DNA from: CAXBPY01 sp003455275 | GTDB lineage: Bacteria > Bacteroidota > Bacteroidia > Chitinophagales > UBA10324 | DNA length: 53,836 nucleotides | Reading direction: 5' to 3' | Assembly (NCBI GenBank): GCA_963977675.1 | Contig: CAXBPY010000017.1 | Span: 1 to 53,836, forward strand | Part shown: piece by piece, positions 15,984 through 24,774 of the stretch | How positions within the stretch are numbered: position 1 is the first letter of the stretch | Layout: each line of letters opens with the position of its first letter | Program-made: the position numbers and the translations under genes | The notes under the pieces: generated by a model | What the model was told of the DNA's origin: nothing | The model's database searches: none | Seen by the model: the letters and a program-made list of their open reading frames with translations, nothing else

Positions 15984-17390
15984 TTGATAAATAAGATTGA
16001 AAAAAAATTTCGCGGAGCGGTTAAGGATAAAGACAACCGCGACATTGTTAAAGGCGGATCTTTTGCTTTCATCAATAAGGTGGCCGGCATTGGATTGAAC
16101 TATATATGGACTTTTCTGCTCGCACATATGTATGGGTCCAAGGGGACAGGCGCATATAATATTTTTCAAACCGTGTTTCAGTTTTTTTCCAACTTCGGAA
16201 AACTTGGCTATGACACACTGATGATGCGCGAAACGGCGCGATACAATGCGGTTAAAAACTGGAGAGCAATTCGCGAACTGTATTTCAAAGTTCTTCGGGT
16301 AAATGTGTTTGCAGCTATTGTCTGTTCGGCACTCATGTTTTTGAGCGCTGACTTAATTGCGGGAAAAGTTTTTCTTAAACCGGGACTTGCCGAATTTTTC
16401 CGGATTGGCGCTTTAGCTATACTTCCATTTGTGTTGCATTCGCTTCATGTCGATTGCATTCGCGGAATGAAACGAATTTTCTACTTTGGATTTTTTCAGA
16501 ATGTGCTCACCTTCGGACTGCTGGCTATAATTATTTCTGCGTCGTGGTTTATTATTCATGATCGCCGCGTTCCGGTTTCTGTTTATATCATTTCAATCTC
16601 TGTTTCTTCTGCCTGTTCATTCTGGTATTGGTTCAATAAAACACCAATGAGCAAAAAGAAAATTGAAACGATGGATGAAAACCTGACTGAAGAAAATTCA
16701 CACGAAAAAGTTGTGATGAGTGAAAAAAATAAAATCGCATTCAGCTTGTTTCTTACTTCGTTGTTGCAACTGATAAGAGGATGGAGCGATACTATTTTTC
16801 TTGGACGCTTTGGAACAGAAGAAGATGTAGGAGTTTATAAAGTGGCTTTCAAAATTGCTACCGTTACCTCGCTTACACTCACGGCTATGCTGCTCACCGT
16901 GGCTCCGAAAATTGCGGAGCTTCATGCAAAAGGTGAACTGAAACGAATGGGAATTGTAGCTCAGAATACTACCAAATTAATTTTCTGGACCTCGGCACCG
17001 GTGTTGATTTTGTTCATTCTTTTTCCTCAGTTCTTCATGGGAATTTTTGGTGATGATTTTTTGAAAGGAAATGTCTGCCTCATCATTCTTGCTTTGGGCC
17101 AGTTTGTAAATGCCTGCTCCGGCCCGGTTGGAAATTTATTGATGATGACCGGCAAGCAGGATCTGAACCGCAATATTGTATTTGGCACCACCGTAATTAC
17201 TGTAACTCTTAATGCCATATTTATTCCCGTGTATGGAATAATTGGTGCCGCAGCAGTTAATGCCCTCGGTTTAATCTTGTTTAATGTCATCCCATTATTG
17301 TATGTAAAGCATTATTACGGTTTCTATACTTTTGACCCTAAACATATTTTTTCCTTTTCACGGAAAAAATTTCTAAAGCAAGACAAGTGA
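15984..17390 (+). CDS. Polysaccharide flippase, Wzx/MATE-like
   Basis: 468 residues with 12-14 predicted membrane segments, of the polysaccharide biosynthesis (RfbX/MVF) family that moves lipid-linked repeat units across the inner membrane. Seen are GGSFAFINKVAGIGLNYIW at the start, YGSKGTGAYNIFQ and the mid-protein GWSDTIFLGRFGTEEDVGVY, a typical Wzx stretch. I used the TTG at 15984 because no in-frame ATG or GTG precedes the first membrane helix; it lies one base after the preceding stop. A charged loop of about 30 residues (about 210-245) splits the two bundles. Export of the locus polymer is inferred. Confidence 0.87.
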   Translation: MINKIEKKFRGAVKDKDNRDIVKGGSFAFINKVAGIGLNYIWTFLLAHMYGSKGTGAYNIFQTVFQFFSNFGKLGYDTLMMRETARYNAVKNWRAIRELYFKVLRVNVFAAIVCSALMFLSADLIAGKVFLKPGLAEFFRIGALAILPFVLHSLHVDCIRGMKRIFYFGFFQNVLTFGLLAIIISASWFIIHDRRVPVSVYIISISVSSACSFWYWFNKTPMSKKKIETMDENLTEENSHEKVVMSEKNKIAFSLFLTSLLQLIRGWSDTIFLGRFGTEEDVGVYKVAFKIATVTSLTLTAMLLTVAPKIAELHAKGELKRMGIVAQNTTKLIFWTSAPVLILFILFPQFFMGIFGDDFLKGNVCLIILALGQFVNACSGPVGNLLMMTGKQDLNRNIVFGTTVITVTLNAIFIPVYGIIGAAAVNALGLILFNVIPLLYVKHYYGFYTFDPKHIFSFSRKKFLKQDK

Positions 17391-18301
17391 AGATGAACAG
17401 CGGGAAGAAATTAGTGATACCAAATTTTTTATGCATCGGTGCTCAGAAAACAGGAACCACTGCGCTTTATCATATTCTGAAAAATCATCCTGAGATTACA
17501 GTAAGCAAGCCAAGAAAGGAGACAAAATTTTTTTACCGCGATTCAGAATACAAACAAGGGCTTGAGTTTTATTCAAAATTTTTTTCCTATGGAACTCCGG
17601 CAAAAGCCATAGGCGAGTTTGACCCGGATTACCTTTATTTCGATTATGTTCCCGAGCGGATTTTTCATACGCTCGGAGCCAATATTAAATTCATCGTCAT
17701 CTTTCGTCACCCTGTTGACCGTGCCTATTCGCAGTACCTGATGAGCGTGCATCGTAGCCATGAGAATAAAGAATTTGAAGAAGCCATTCGCGCAGAGAAG
17801 TCAAGACTCAAAGATGCTTCGCTGATTCACCGGAATCATTTCAGCTATTTGTCCCGGGGCTGTTATGATGAACAACTCGCGCGTTATTTCAAATATTTCC
17901 CTAAGGAAAATTTTCTTTTCCTGAAATATGAAGAAGAGATACAGCAAAATATTTCAACAGCATTGAGTAAAATATTTTCTTTTCTAAATATCAGTGAAAC
18001 CGACCTGGATACAAACATTAAAATGAATGAGGCCTCAAAACCAAAATCAAAAACACTGATGCGCCTTGTTCAGCAACAAAATCCGCTTCGTTCTATTCTT
18101 TCAACAGTAATCCGCACACCGGAAACAAGACAGAAACTCCGCAAAAGTTTGATGCGCTGGAACCGAAAGAAGATTGAAAAAGTGCCGCTTGATGCCGCGC
18201 TGCGCAATGATCTTTATGAAAAATATTTTGTAAAAAATATAGAGGCGCTGGAGAGGATGACCGGAATGAATTTTTCTTCATGGAAAGAAAAAGCAAATTG
18301 A
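17387..18301 (+). CDS. PAPS-dependent sulfotransferase 1
   Basis: 304 residues with the sulfotransferase P-loop fold. The 5'-phosphosulfate loop is CIGAQKTGTTALYHIL near the N terminus and the 3'-phosphate site is FIVIFRHPVDRAYSQYLM around residue 110. It transfers sulfate from PAPS, here most likely to a sugar hydroxyl. The GTG at 17387 overlaps the wzx stop (GTGA); an ATG two codons later (17393) is an alternative start. It is the most divergent of the three sulfotransferases here (QKTGTTAL instead of the shared KAGTTSL). A basic C-terminal tail (about 225-275) may contact the acceptor or membrane. Confidence 0.88.
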   Translation: MKMNSGKKLVIPNFLCIGAQKTGTTALYHILKNHPEITVSKPRKETKFFYRDSEYKQGLEFYSKFFSYGTPAKAIGEFDPDYLYFDYVPERIFHTLGANIKFIVIFRHPVDRAYSQYLMSVHRSHENKEFEEAIRAEKSRLKDASLIHRNHFSYLSRGCYDEQLARYFKYFPKENFLFLKYEEEIQQNISTALSKIFSFLNISETDLDTNIKMNEASKPKSKTLMRLVQQQNPLRSILSTVIRTPETRQKLRKSLMRWNRKKIEKVPLDAALRNDLYEKYFVKNIEALERMTGMNFSSWKEKAN

Positions 18302-18308
18302 TTTTCAC

Positions 18309-19259
18309 TTGAAGAAAAATGAAAAACAGCTTCCTGATTTTATAATAGTTGGTGCTGCCAAAGCAGGAACCACTTCGCTGTATCAATACCTGAAACAACA
18401 TCCTGAAATTTATTTTCCTCCTATCAAGGAAGTAAATTTTTTCTGTACTGACATACGGCCGGAAAATTTCCGGGCCGAATATGCCAAGTCAGTTTACCTG
18501 GATGTTGATGATTTTATCAGCAGCGGGATGAAGCACGAAGTCTTTCATGGATTTGTGAAAACAATTGATCAGTATGAAAAAATTTTTGAACCGGCCGGTC
18601 CAAAAAAAATCTTAGGAGAATTGTCAAACACCTACTTGTATTCTGAAACAGCGGCAAAAAAAATTTACGAAACTCTTCCTGGTGCAAAAATTATTATGGT
18701 TTTGCGCAATCCTTTTGATCGTGCTTTCAGTCACTATAAAATGGACTACAATAACGGATTGGTGAATGGAGATTTTATCACCGAATTGAAAAATGATATG
18801 TCCAAAACAGAAAGAGGCTGGGGGATATCAAACTTGTATTTCGAATTGGGATTGTATTCAAAACAAGTGAAGCGTTATTACGAATCATTCCCCCGAAATC
18901 AATTATTGATTCTTTTTTATGATGAATGGAAAAAAGACCAGCAGATTTTTTTTAAAACTATTTGTTCTTTCATTGGTGCTGATCCGGATTTCCGGTTTGA
19001 TTTCAGCACCCGACATAATGAAAGCAAAAGCAGAAGCCCAATCATCCTTTTCCTGAAGAAGCAGAAAAAGCTATTTGGTTTTTTAAGCCGGTTGCTTTCT
19101 AAAAAAATTAAATCCAGGCTGATGAAATTATTTTCTTCAAATAAAAAACTTCCTGAAATAACGCCTGAAGAAAGAAAACAAGTGATAGAATTATACCGCC
19201 ATGACATTGTTGAACTATCTGAATTATTGAAAACAGATTTATCTCATTGGTTGATATGA
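18309..19259 (+). CDS. PAPS-dependent sulfotransferase 2
   Basis: 316 residues. It shows PDFIIVGAAKAGTTSLYQYL (5'-phosphosulfate loop), then KIIMVLRNPFDRAFSHYKM (3'-phosphate site) and a lysine-rich tail before the last helix. I used the TTG at 18309: the ATG at 18319 is out of frame and stops within nine codons. It lies seven bases after sulfotransferase 1, and its TGA overlaps the ATG of the GT2 gene. It is most similar to sulfotransferase 3 (21641-22519): both share the PDF-x-IVGA-x-KAGTTSLY opening and the RNP-x-DRAFSHY site. That suggests duplication followed by different acceptor positions. Confidence 0.88.
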   Translation: MKKNEKQLPDFIIVGAAKAGTTSLYQYLKQHPEIYFPPIKEVNFFCTDIRPENFRAEYAKSVYLDVDDFISSGMKHEVFHGFVKTIDQYEKIFEPAGPKKILGELSNTYLYSETAAKKIYETLPGAKIIMVLRNPFDRAFSHYKMDYNNGLVNGDFITELKNDMSKTERGWGISNLYFELGLYSKQVKRYYESFPRNQLLILFYDEWKKDQQIFFKTICSFIGADPDFRFDFSTRHNESKSRSPIILFLKKQKKLFGFLSRLLSKKIKSRLMKLFSSNKKLPEITPEERKQVIELYRHDIVELSELLKTDLSHWLI

Positions 19260-20308
19260 ATTCGAAATCAGTTGCAGTTATACTGGTAAATCATAATGGT
19301 GCGGATGACACAATCGAGTGTTTGCATTCACTGCTCAATAGCAGTTATCAAAATTTTAAGGTGATATTGATTGACAATAATTCAACTCATGAAAATTTCA
19401 CCAAACTGATTGAGTGGTCAAATGGAAACTACTTGCCAAAATTTGATACTCCGGCTTCAATCGCACACTGCCTGAAAGAAGACATAATATTCCCGCTTCG
19501 ATTTAAGATCCTTGATAAATATTCGGGAAAAAATTTTTCGCCCTCTGATTTTGATCCGACTGAAAAATATTTTCTGTTGCGCAACCCGGCCAATTCCGGA
19601 TTTGCGGTAGCCAATAATATTGGAATCAGACTAGCGCAGCATTTGAACTGCGAATATTTCTGGCTGCTCAATAACGACACAGTAGTTGAAAAAAATGCCT
19701 TGCAAAACCTGATCACATTTTCTGAAAATGGCAGCATAGAAGCTGATGGAATTATCGGGAGCTGCGTGATGTATTACAACCAACCGGAAATTATTCAGTC
19801 ATTAGGAGGAAAATTTAATTCATGGACAGCGAAAAGTTATCATGTGAAACAAGGAATGAAACTAAACTCAATTCAGTCGATGCCGCCGGAGATTGACTGC
19901 CCGTATGGGGCATCGATGTTTGTTTCAAAAAATTTCATCAGCGAAGTTGGTGAGATGTGCGAAGATTATTTTTTATTTTATGAAGAACTGGACTGGGCAA
20001 TCAGGGCAAAACAAAAAGGTAAGTCAGTTGGCGTTTGCCTCAATAGTATGGTGTTTCATAAACAAGGAAGATCTACAGGGAAAAAAATGGATAAGCAAGC
20101 TTCGCCTTTTATCAGCTGCCTGCATTCAAGAAACCTGTTATTTTTTTACCGCAAATTTTTTCCATCACTTTACCAGATTGCTCTTTTAAGATTATTTGCA
20201 AAAGCAATGAGATCTTTTGCGAAAGGAAATACAGCAGACTTTAAAATAATTATGAAGGTGATTGCCGGATTTAAAAATTGTTCAGTGTATATTCAAAATG
20301 AGAAGTGA
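19256..20308 (+). CDS. Family 2 glycosyltransferase (COG1216, rhamnosyltransferase-like)
   Basis: 350 residues, GT-A fold. N-terminal VAVILVNHNGADDTIECLHS, then VILIDNNS, NSGFAVANNIGIRLA, and the metal-binding LLNNDTVVEKNAL in place of a strict DxD. The acceptor region has YGASMFVSKNFISEVG and FLFYEELDWAIRAKQKG, typical of the COG1216 enzymes that include rhamnosyltransferases. An insertion of about 40 residues (about 55-95) follows the second strand. The ATG at 19256 overlaps the previous stop (ATGA) and is preferred to the TTG three codons upstream. It fits the rhamnose implied by rmlC and rmlD, but donor and acceptor are not determined. Confidence 0.85.
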   Translation: MNSKSVAVILVNHNGADDTIECLHSLLNSSYQNFKVILIDNNSTHENFTKLIEWSNGNYLPKFDTPASIAHCLKEDIIFPLRFKILDKYSGKNFSPSDFDPTEKYFLLRNPANSGFAVANNIGIRLAQHLNCEYFWLLNNDTVVEKNALQNLITFSENGSIEADGIIGSCVMYYNQPEIIQSLGGKFNSWTAKSYHVKQGMKLNSIQSMPPEIDCPYGASMFVSKNFISEVGEMCEDYFLFYEELDWAIRAKQKGKSVGVCLNSMVFHKQGRSTGKKMDKQASPFISCLHSRNLLFFYRKFFPSLYQIALLRLFAKAMRSFAKGNTADFKIIMKVIAGFKNCSVYIQNEK

Positions 20309-20309
20309 A

Positions 20310-21632
20310 ATGGAAACGGCTGCTGCAAATCAAAATTCCGCCTCAATGAATGAGGAAAGTACCCGGTTAAGATTAAATTTTTGGTTGATTGCCTTGCTCA
20401 TTATTTCATTCGAAACTTTGGGCCGTTCTATTTTTCTTCCGTTGCTTGGCTGGTATGAGCCATTTGTTTACTTCGGGCTACTGATTTTTTTCACTTTATT
20501 TTTTCTTAATAAGCTGGTAAAGCGACAGAATTTTAACTCACTTGAAATTTATTCAATACTGCTGATGGTTTTGCTCCCGCTTCAGTCTGGAATCAGTTCA
20601 TATTATTACTGGGGGCAGCCATTGATTTTTGGAATAGGCTCGCAACGCACATGGATATTTTCTTTAGTTGCTATTCTTCTTTTTTACCAATTGCAAACAC
20701 GGAAAATTACAGTTTACGAAATCAGGGATTCACTGCTTGCCAGCGCTTGGGGCTTACTGATTATTTTTTCATTGATCTATGTTTTTTTCACTCCCAAAAG
20801 ATCAACCGATGTTGGATACATCAGCTGCAATGATGTGAAGGGCGATTGCACTTATGCTTTCGATGTTATTTTTCTGTGCTTTGCTTTCATTTATTATTTC
20901 ATTTCGTTTGTCCGAAAAAACTCAATCCGCTATTTGATTTTTGCCTCTGCATTCCTGTTCTATATTTTTTTCCTGTACAACAAGCGTGCGCTTTCACTTT
21001 CATTGCTTGGAACTATGGGCTTATACTTTTTAATGAATGTTTCATTAAAGAAAATCATTTTTTACAGTGCACTATTTATTATTCTACTTACATCTTTAAT
21101 TTCATTCCTGTACATTTTTAAGCCCGAAGTGATCACACACATGACGAATGCATATGGCGATGTGTTACAGGTAATTCAGGGCGAGCAAGTGCACGAAGCA
21201 TCAGCTAACTCAAGAATCAAGAGTGTGGTAACTGTTGGACTTTTTTTGGCGGAGCACCCTAGTTCAGTAATATTCGGCAATGGCAATTGGAGCCAGAATT
21301 GGGCAGCGAGCCCTCAGTTGAGATATGGCAGATTTTACCCTTCGGATGTTGGTCTGCTGGGTTCGCTTCTTATTTATGGATTGTTGGGTATCATTCTGGT
21401 TCAATTCGAGTTTATCCTCTCCTATTGGTGGGCGCGGCAGGTGAAGGTTTACAGGAAAAATATTTTTTTTCAATCATGCCTCTTCTTCCTTTTATTTTTT
21501 TGGGTGAAAAGCATTCCTACCGGAGGAAGTTATTTTCAACCGGGACTGGGCATGCCGTTTACATTTCTCGCCGTCATTTATTTCTTTTTCTATATTGAAA
21601 AAAGAACGAACGAAAAATATTTACTCGGTTAA
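20310..21632 (+). CDS. O-antigen polymerase/ligase-like membrane protein (Wzy candidate)
   Basis: 440 residues with about ten to twelve hydrophobic segments and a large periplasmic loop between about residues 270 and 365. The loop contains the HEASANSRIKSV and NGNWSQNWAASP region where Wzy_C-type proteins have conserved Arg and His. This is the usual look of O-antigen polymerases and ligases. Starts are ambiguous: the ATG at 20310 is one base past the preceding stop with GAGAAG just before it; the ATG at 20298 and the TTG at 20262 are alternatives. In a locus with Wzx the natural reading is polymerisation of the repeat unit outside the inner membrane. The family is weakly conserved, so the call leans on topology and context. 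Confidence 0.72.
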   Translation: METAAANQNSASMNEESTRLRLNFWLIALLIISFETLGRSIFLPLLGWYEPFVYFGLLIFFTLFFLNKLVKRQNFNSLEIYSILLMVLLPLQSGISSYYYWGQPLIFGIGSQRTWIFSLVAILLFYQLQTRKITVYEIRDSLLASAWGLLIIFSLIYVFFTPKRSTDVGYISCNDVKGDCTYAFDVIFLCFAFIYYFISFVRKNSIRYLIFASAFLFYIFFLYNKRALSLSLLGTMGLYFLMNVSLKKIIFYSALFIILLTSLISFLYIFKPEVITHMTNAYGDVLQVIQGEQVHEASANSRIKSVVTVGLFLAEHPSSVIFGNGNWSQNWAASPQLRYGRFYPSDVGLLGSLLIYGLLGIILVQFEFILSYWWARQVKVYRKNIFFQSCLFFLLFFWVKSIPTGGSYFQPGLGMPFTFLAVIYFFFYIEKRTNEKYLLG

Positions 21633-21640
21633 GCTGTGGC

Positions 21641-22519
21641 ATGAACGAAAATTATTTTCTTCCTGATTTTTTTATAGTGGGTGCTCCGAAAGCCGGAACC
21701 ACCTCGCTTTATTATTACCTGGAACAACATCCTGATATTTTTATGTCGCCGGTCAAGGAGCCGAATTATTTTTCCTTCACTGAAATTGAAAAGCAAAATC
21801 TGTATTACACTGAAAAAGGAATATCGAATTGGGAAGATTATGTTGCACTCTTCCGGAACTCATCAGGAAAAAAGGCAAGGGGCGAAGCCAGTGTTTCTTA
21901 TTTGTTTTACCCGGGCGTTGCAAAAAATATTTTCAATAAAATTCCGGAAGCCAGGATCATAATCATGCTTCGCAATCCAATTGACCGTGCATTCTCACAC
22001 TATGAAATGGATTACCGACTCGGCTATGTCAAATCTTCTTTTAGTGAAATTGTATTTGACAAAAACAAAAATCATTTGCGCCAAATGCAGTTTCAGCAAT
22101 ATGTATTATTAGGAAATTATGCTGAACAGGTGAATCGTTACTTCGAGGTGTTTGGAAAGAAGAATGTTTTTGTCGTTCTGTTTGATGATTTCAAGACCGA
22201 TGCAGAAGGCGTGATAAAAAAACTCTATGAATTTCTGCAGGTTAATCCTGATTTCGAAAATGACACAGAAGAGAAACACAATATATCAGAACAACCAAGA
22301 AACAAATTATTGCTGGCACTTTACCGCACCAAGGCGATTAGAAAACTGATGAGGAAATTATTCCCGGCTTCAATAATTGCAGGAGTGAAAAAAATATTAA
22401 TGACGAAAAAAAAATCCAGAAACCCCAAAGTGGTTTCATTTCTGCGGAACTATTATATGCCCGGGATTATTGAGCTCGAAAATATTTTGAATAGAAATCT
22501 GAAGAACTGGTATGAGTGA
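21641..22519 (+). CDS. PAPS-dependent sulfotransferase 3
   Basis: 292 residues. The 5'-phosphosulfate loop is PDFFIVGAPKAGTTSLYYYL and the 3'-phosphate site is RIIIMLRNPIDRAFSHYEM. The tail is rich in Lys and Arg (about 230-265) as in sulfotransferase 2, its nearest relative in the window. The ATG at 21641 lies eight bases after the Wzy-like gene, and its own end overlaps the next glycosyltransferase by eight bases, so it is embedded in the operon. Acceptor presumed to be a sugar of the locus polymer. Confidence 0.88.
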   Translation: MNENYFLPDFFIVGAPKAGTTSLYYYLEQHPDIFMSPVKEPNYFSFTEIEKQNLYYTEKGISNWEDYVALFRNSSGKKARGEASVSYLFYPGVAKNIFNKIPEARIIIMLRNPIDRAFSHYEMDYRLGYVKSSFSEIVFDKNKNHLRQMQFQQYVLLGNYAEQVNRYFEVFGKKNVFVVLFDDFKTDAEGVIKKLYEFLQVNPDFENDTEEKHNISEQPRNKLLLALYRTKAIRKLMRKLFPASIIAGVKKILMTKKKSRNPKVVSFLRNYYMPGIIELENILNRNLKNWYE

Positions 22520-23693
22520 AATAGTAACCGCATTTGTTGAACCCATTGGCGGCCATCGTGGAAATGATTTTTATGATTTCGGATTATGCAAAGCCTTGAA
22601 CGAGCAAGGAGTGAATGTAACATTTTTCACATGCGATGAAACAGACTTTGATGAAAAATTTTCATTCGGATTCGAAACCAAAAAATATTTTAATCGCATC
22701 TACGGAAAAGCTCCGGTCATTTTGCGCGGCATTCGGTATTTGCGCGCTATTTTCAAAACTTTAAACGAGGCGAAAAAAAAGGGAGTGCAACTCGTGCATA
22801 TGCACTTCTATCATTTTTCCAGGTTAGAATTATTCATGTTGCGACAGTTTAGGCGCCATGGATTTAAAGTGGTCGGAACTGTTCATGATGTAGAGGATTT
22901 TCAGAAATTCGGAAGCGAAATCAATTCATCCAGGTATCTTCCGTTCGAAAAAAGATTAGACAGAATTATTGTTCACTCTGATTTTGCAAAGTCATCTCTT
23001 GAAAAATATTTCAAAGATTTTCCCGCCTCTCATATTCATAAAATTCCGCACGGAGATACCGATTTTCTTTTCACTGCTAATTGTTCGCGTGAAAAAGCGA
23101 GAGAGAAACTAAATCTTCCGGAACACCGTCAGCTGATTTTATTTTTCGGACAGATAAAAAAAGTGAAAGGGCTGGATGTGCTGCTTCATGCTTTTGCTCA
23201 AATGCATAAAATCAATCCTGATGCGATGTTGCTGGTAGCAGGCCAACCGTGGAAAGTGGAAGAGAATGAATTTTTCTCACTAATCAGACAACTGAACATA
23301 GGCCATAACTGTATCATGCGGCTCGAACATATACCAAGTGAACTTGTGCCGTATTATTTCCGTGCTTCCAATATTACTGTGCTTCCATACAGGAAAATTT
23401 ATTCAAGTGGTGTGCTCATTCGGTCGCTTGATTATGGTGCTGCAATCGTTGCTTCCGACCTCGATGTTTTTAAAGCAGTCATTGCTGATGGTGAAAACGG
23501 AATTCTTTTTCAGTCTGAAAATGCACATGATCTTTCTGGAAAAATGTTGCATTTATTGGCTGATGAATCTTTGCAGGAAAAATTACGGACCAACGCAAAG
23601 CAAACAGCCGATGAAAAATTTTCGTGGAAACTCATTGGAGAAAAAGTTAAAGAGGTTTATAGTTTAGCGTTGAATGATGCCCCTCATACCTAA
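22512..23693 (+). CDS. Family 4 glycosyltransferase
   Basis: 393 residues, GT-B fold. The N-terminal half has FVEPIGGHRGNDFYDFGLCK and LVHMHFYHFSRLELF; the C-terminal half has LILFFGQIKKVKGLDVLLHA, AMLLVAGQPWKVEE, PSELVPYYFRASNITVLPYR and the donor-site region YSSGVLIRSLDYGAAIVASD. The usual E-x7-E motif is altered there (S and D at the two places), so the donor may differ from common GT4 enzymes. It starts inside the sulfotransferase 3 gene (8-bp overlap). Sugar specificity cannot be read. Confidence 0.88.
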   Translation: MSEIVTAFVEPIGGHRGNDFYDFGLCKALNEQGVNVTFFTCDETDFDEKFSFGFETKKYFNRIYGKAPVILRGIRYLRAIFKTLNEAKKKGVQLVHMHFYHFSRLELFMLRQFRRHGFKVVGTVHDVEDFQKFGSEINSSRYLPFEKRLDRIIVHSDFAKSSLEKYFKDFPASHIHKIPHGDTDFLFTANCSREKAREKLNLPEHRQLILFFGQIKKVKGLDVLLHAFAQMHKINPDAMLLVAGQPWKVEENEFFSLIRQLNIGHNCIMRLEHIPSELVPYYFRASNITVLPYRKIYSSGVLIRSLDYGAAIVASDLDVFKAVIADGENGILFQSENAHDLSGKMLHLLADESLQEKLRTNAKQTADEKFSWKLIGEKVKEVYSLALNDAPHT

Positions 23694-23746
23694 TCCTTCT
23701 GCAAAGAAGAAAGGAAGGATCTCCCAAAAATTGAATAAAGAAATTC

Positions 23747-24724
23747 ATGACTGAATCAACTGGAAATATTTTAATCACCGGCACTGCAGGAATGGTGGGT
23801 TCACACCTGCTCGAACATTTCAGCGCCACCACAAAGCGCGAATCACTCATCGGAACTTATCATTCTCCTACGATTCACCTCACCGATATACTTGATTTGT
23901 GTGTGCCGGTTGAGTTGGATGTACGCGATGCTCAGGCTGTGAAAAAAATTGTTCATGAATTCAGGCCGGAAAAAATTTTTCACCTCGCGGCACAAAGCTT
24001 TCCAACTGTTAGCTGGAAAAAGCCGGTGGAAACAATGGACATCAATGCAAACGGAACTATCAATTTGTTTGAAGCAATTGTTTCACTCAAAAAAAATTCT
24101 GACTACAACCCGGCTGTGGTAGTTGCCTGCAGCAGTGCGGAGTACGGCGCTTCGCTCACTCCTGAAAATGTTCCGGTGAATGAAAATACGGAATTGCTCC
24201 CTCTTCATCCGTATGGTGTGAGTAAGGTGGCGCAGGATTTACTCACTTACCAGTATTTCAAAAGCCATGGCATCAGAGGAATTCGTGCGCGCATTTTCAA
24301 TACCACAGGCCCACGAAAAATAAATGATGCTGTAAGCGATTTCATTCAGAGGGCGCTGGATGTTGTGAATGGCAAGAGCGAAAAACTCAGAGTAGGAAAC
24401 CTGAACACACAGCGCGCTATCACTGATGTACGCGATCTGGTGAGTGCGCTTGTGCTGCTTGCAGAAAAAGGAACAGCGGGCGAAGCCTATAATATCAGCG
24501 GCGACAAAGTGTATAGAATGACACAGGTGATTGAAGTAATTGAAAAAATATTTAACCGGAAGTTTCTTATTGATGTGGATCAGGCACTCATGCGCCCCAC
24601 AGACGAACCTATCATATTCGGCGATTCTTACAAGTTGAAAAAAGCTACCGGCTGGAAGCAGAAAATTTCATTGGAAGAAACTGTTGGCGACATGGTAAAT
24701 TATCTGCGCAGGAAGGAACTGTAG
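23747..24724 (+). CDS. NAD(P)-dependent nucleotide-sugar epimerase/dehydratase (GMD/RMD-like SDR)
   Basis: 325 residues, extended SDR fold. Seen are ILITGTAGMVGSHLLEHF (cofactor loop), KIFHLAAQSFPTVSW, VVACSSAEYGASL (catalytic Ser and neighbouring Glu), HPYGVSKVAQDLL (Y-x-x-x-K) and RARIFNTTGPRK. The QSFPTVSW and GVSKVAQDLL blocks look most like GDP-mannose 4,6-dehydratase and GDP-6-deoxy-4-keto-mannose reductase (Rmd); the length suits Rmd better. It probably supplies a deoxy-hexose donor such as GDP-rhamnose. Subclass uncertain. The 53-bp gap before it holds an ATCCTTC/GAAGGAT inverted repeat (23693-23720). Confidence 0.82.
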   Translation: MTESTGNILITGTAGMVGSHLLEHFSATTKRESLIGTYHSPTIHLTDILDLCVPVELDVRDAQAVKKIVHEFRPEKIFHLAAQSFPTVSWKKPVETMDINANGTINLFEAIVSLKKNSDYNPAVVVACSSAEYGASLTPENVPVNENTELLPLHPYGVSKVAQDLLTYQYFKSHGIRGIRARIFNTTGPRKINDAVSDFIQRALDVVNGKSEKLRVGNLNTQRAITDVRDLVSALVLLAEKGTAGEAYNISGDKVYRMTQVIEVIEKIFNRKFLIDVDQALMRPTDEPIIFGDSYKLKKATGWKQKISLEETVGDMVNYLRRKEL

Positions 24725-24774
24725 TTAGCACTGAGTTCATTCTCCAATTACATTCGTCCGCTCAAATTTTCGCA

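Noticed and set aside
23693..23720. ATCCTTC/GAAGGAT inverted repeat as a terminator before the SDR gene
   Set aside because: A 7-bp stem with a 14-nt loop and no T-run. The operon appears to continue; noted only in the SDR entry.
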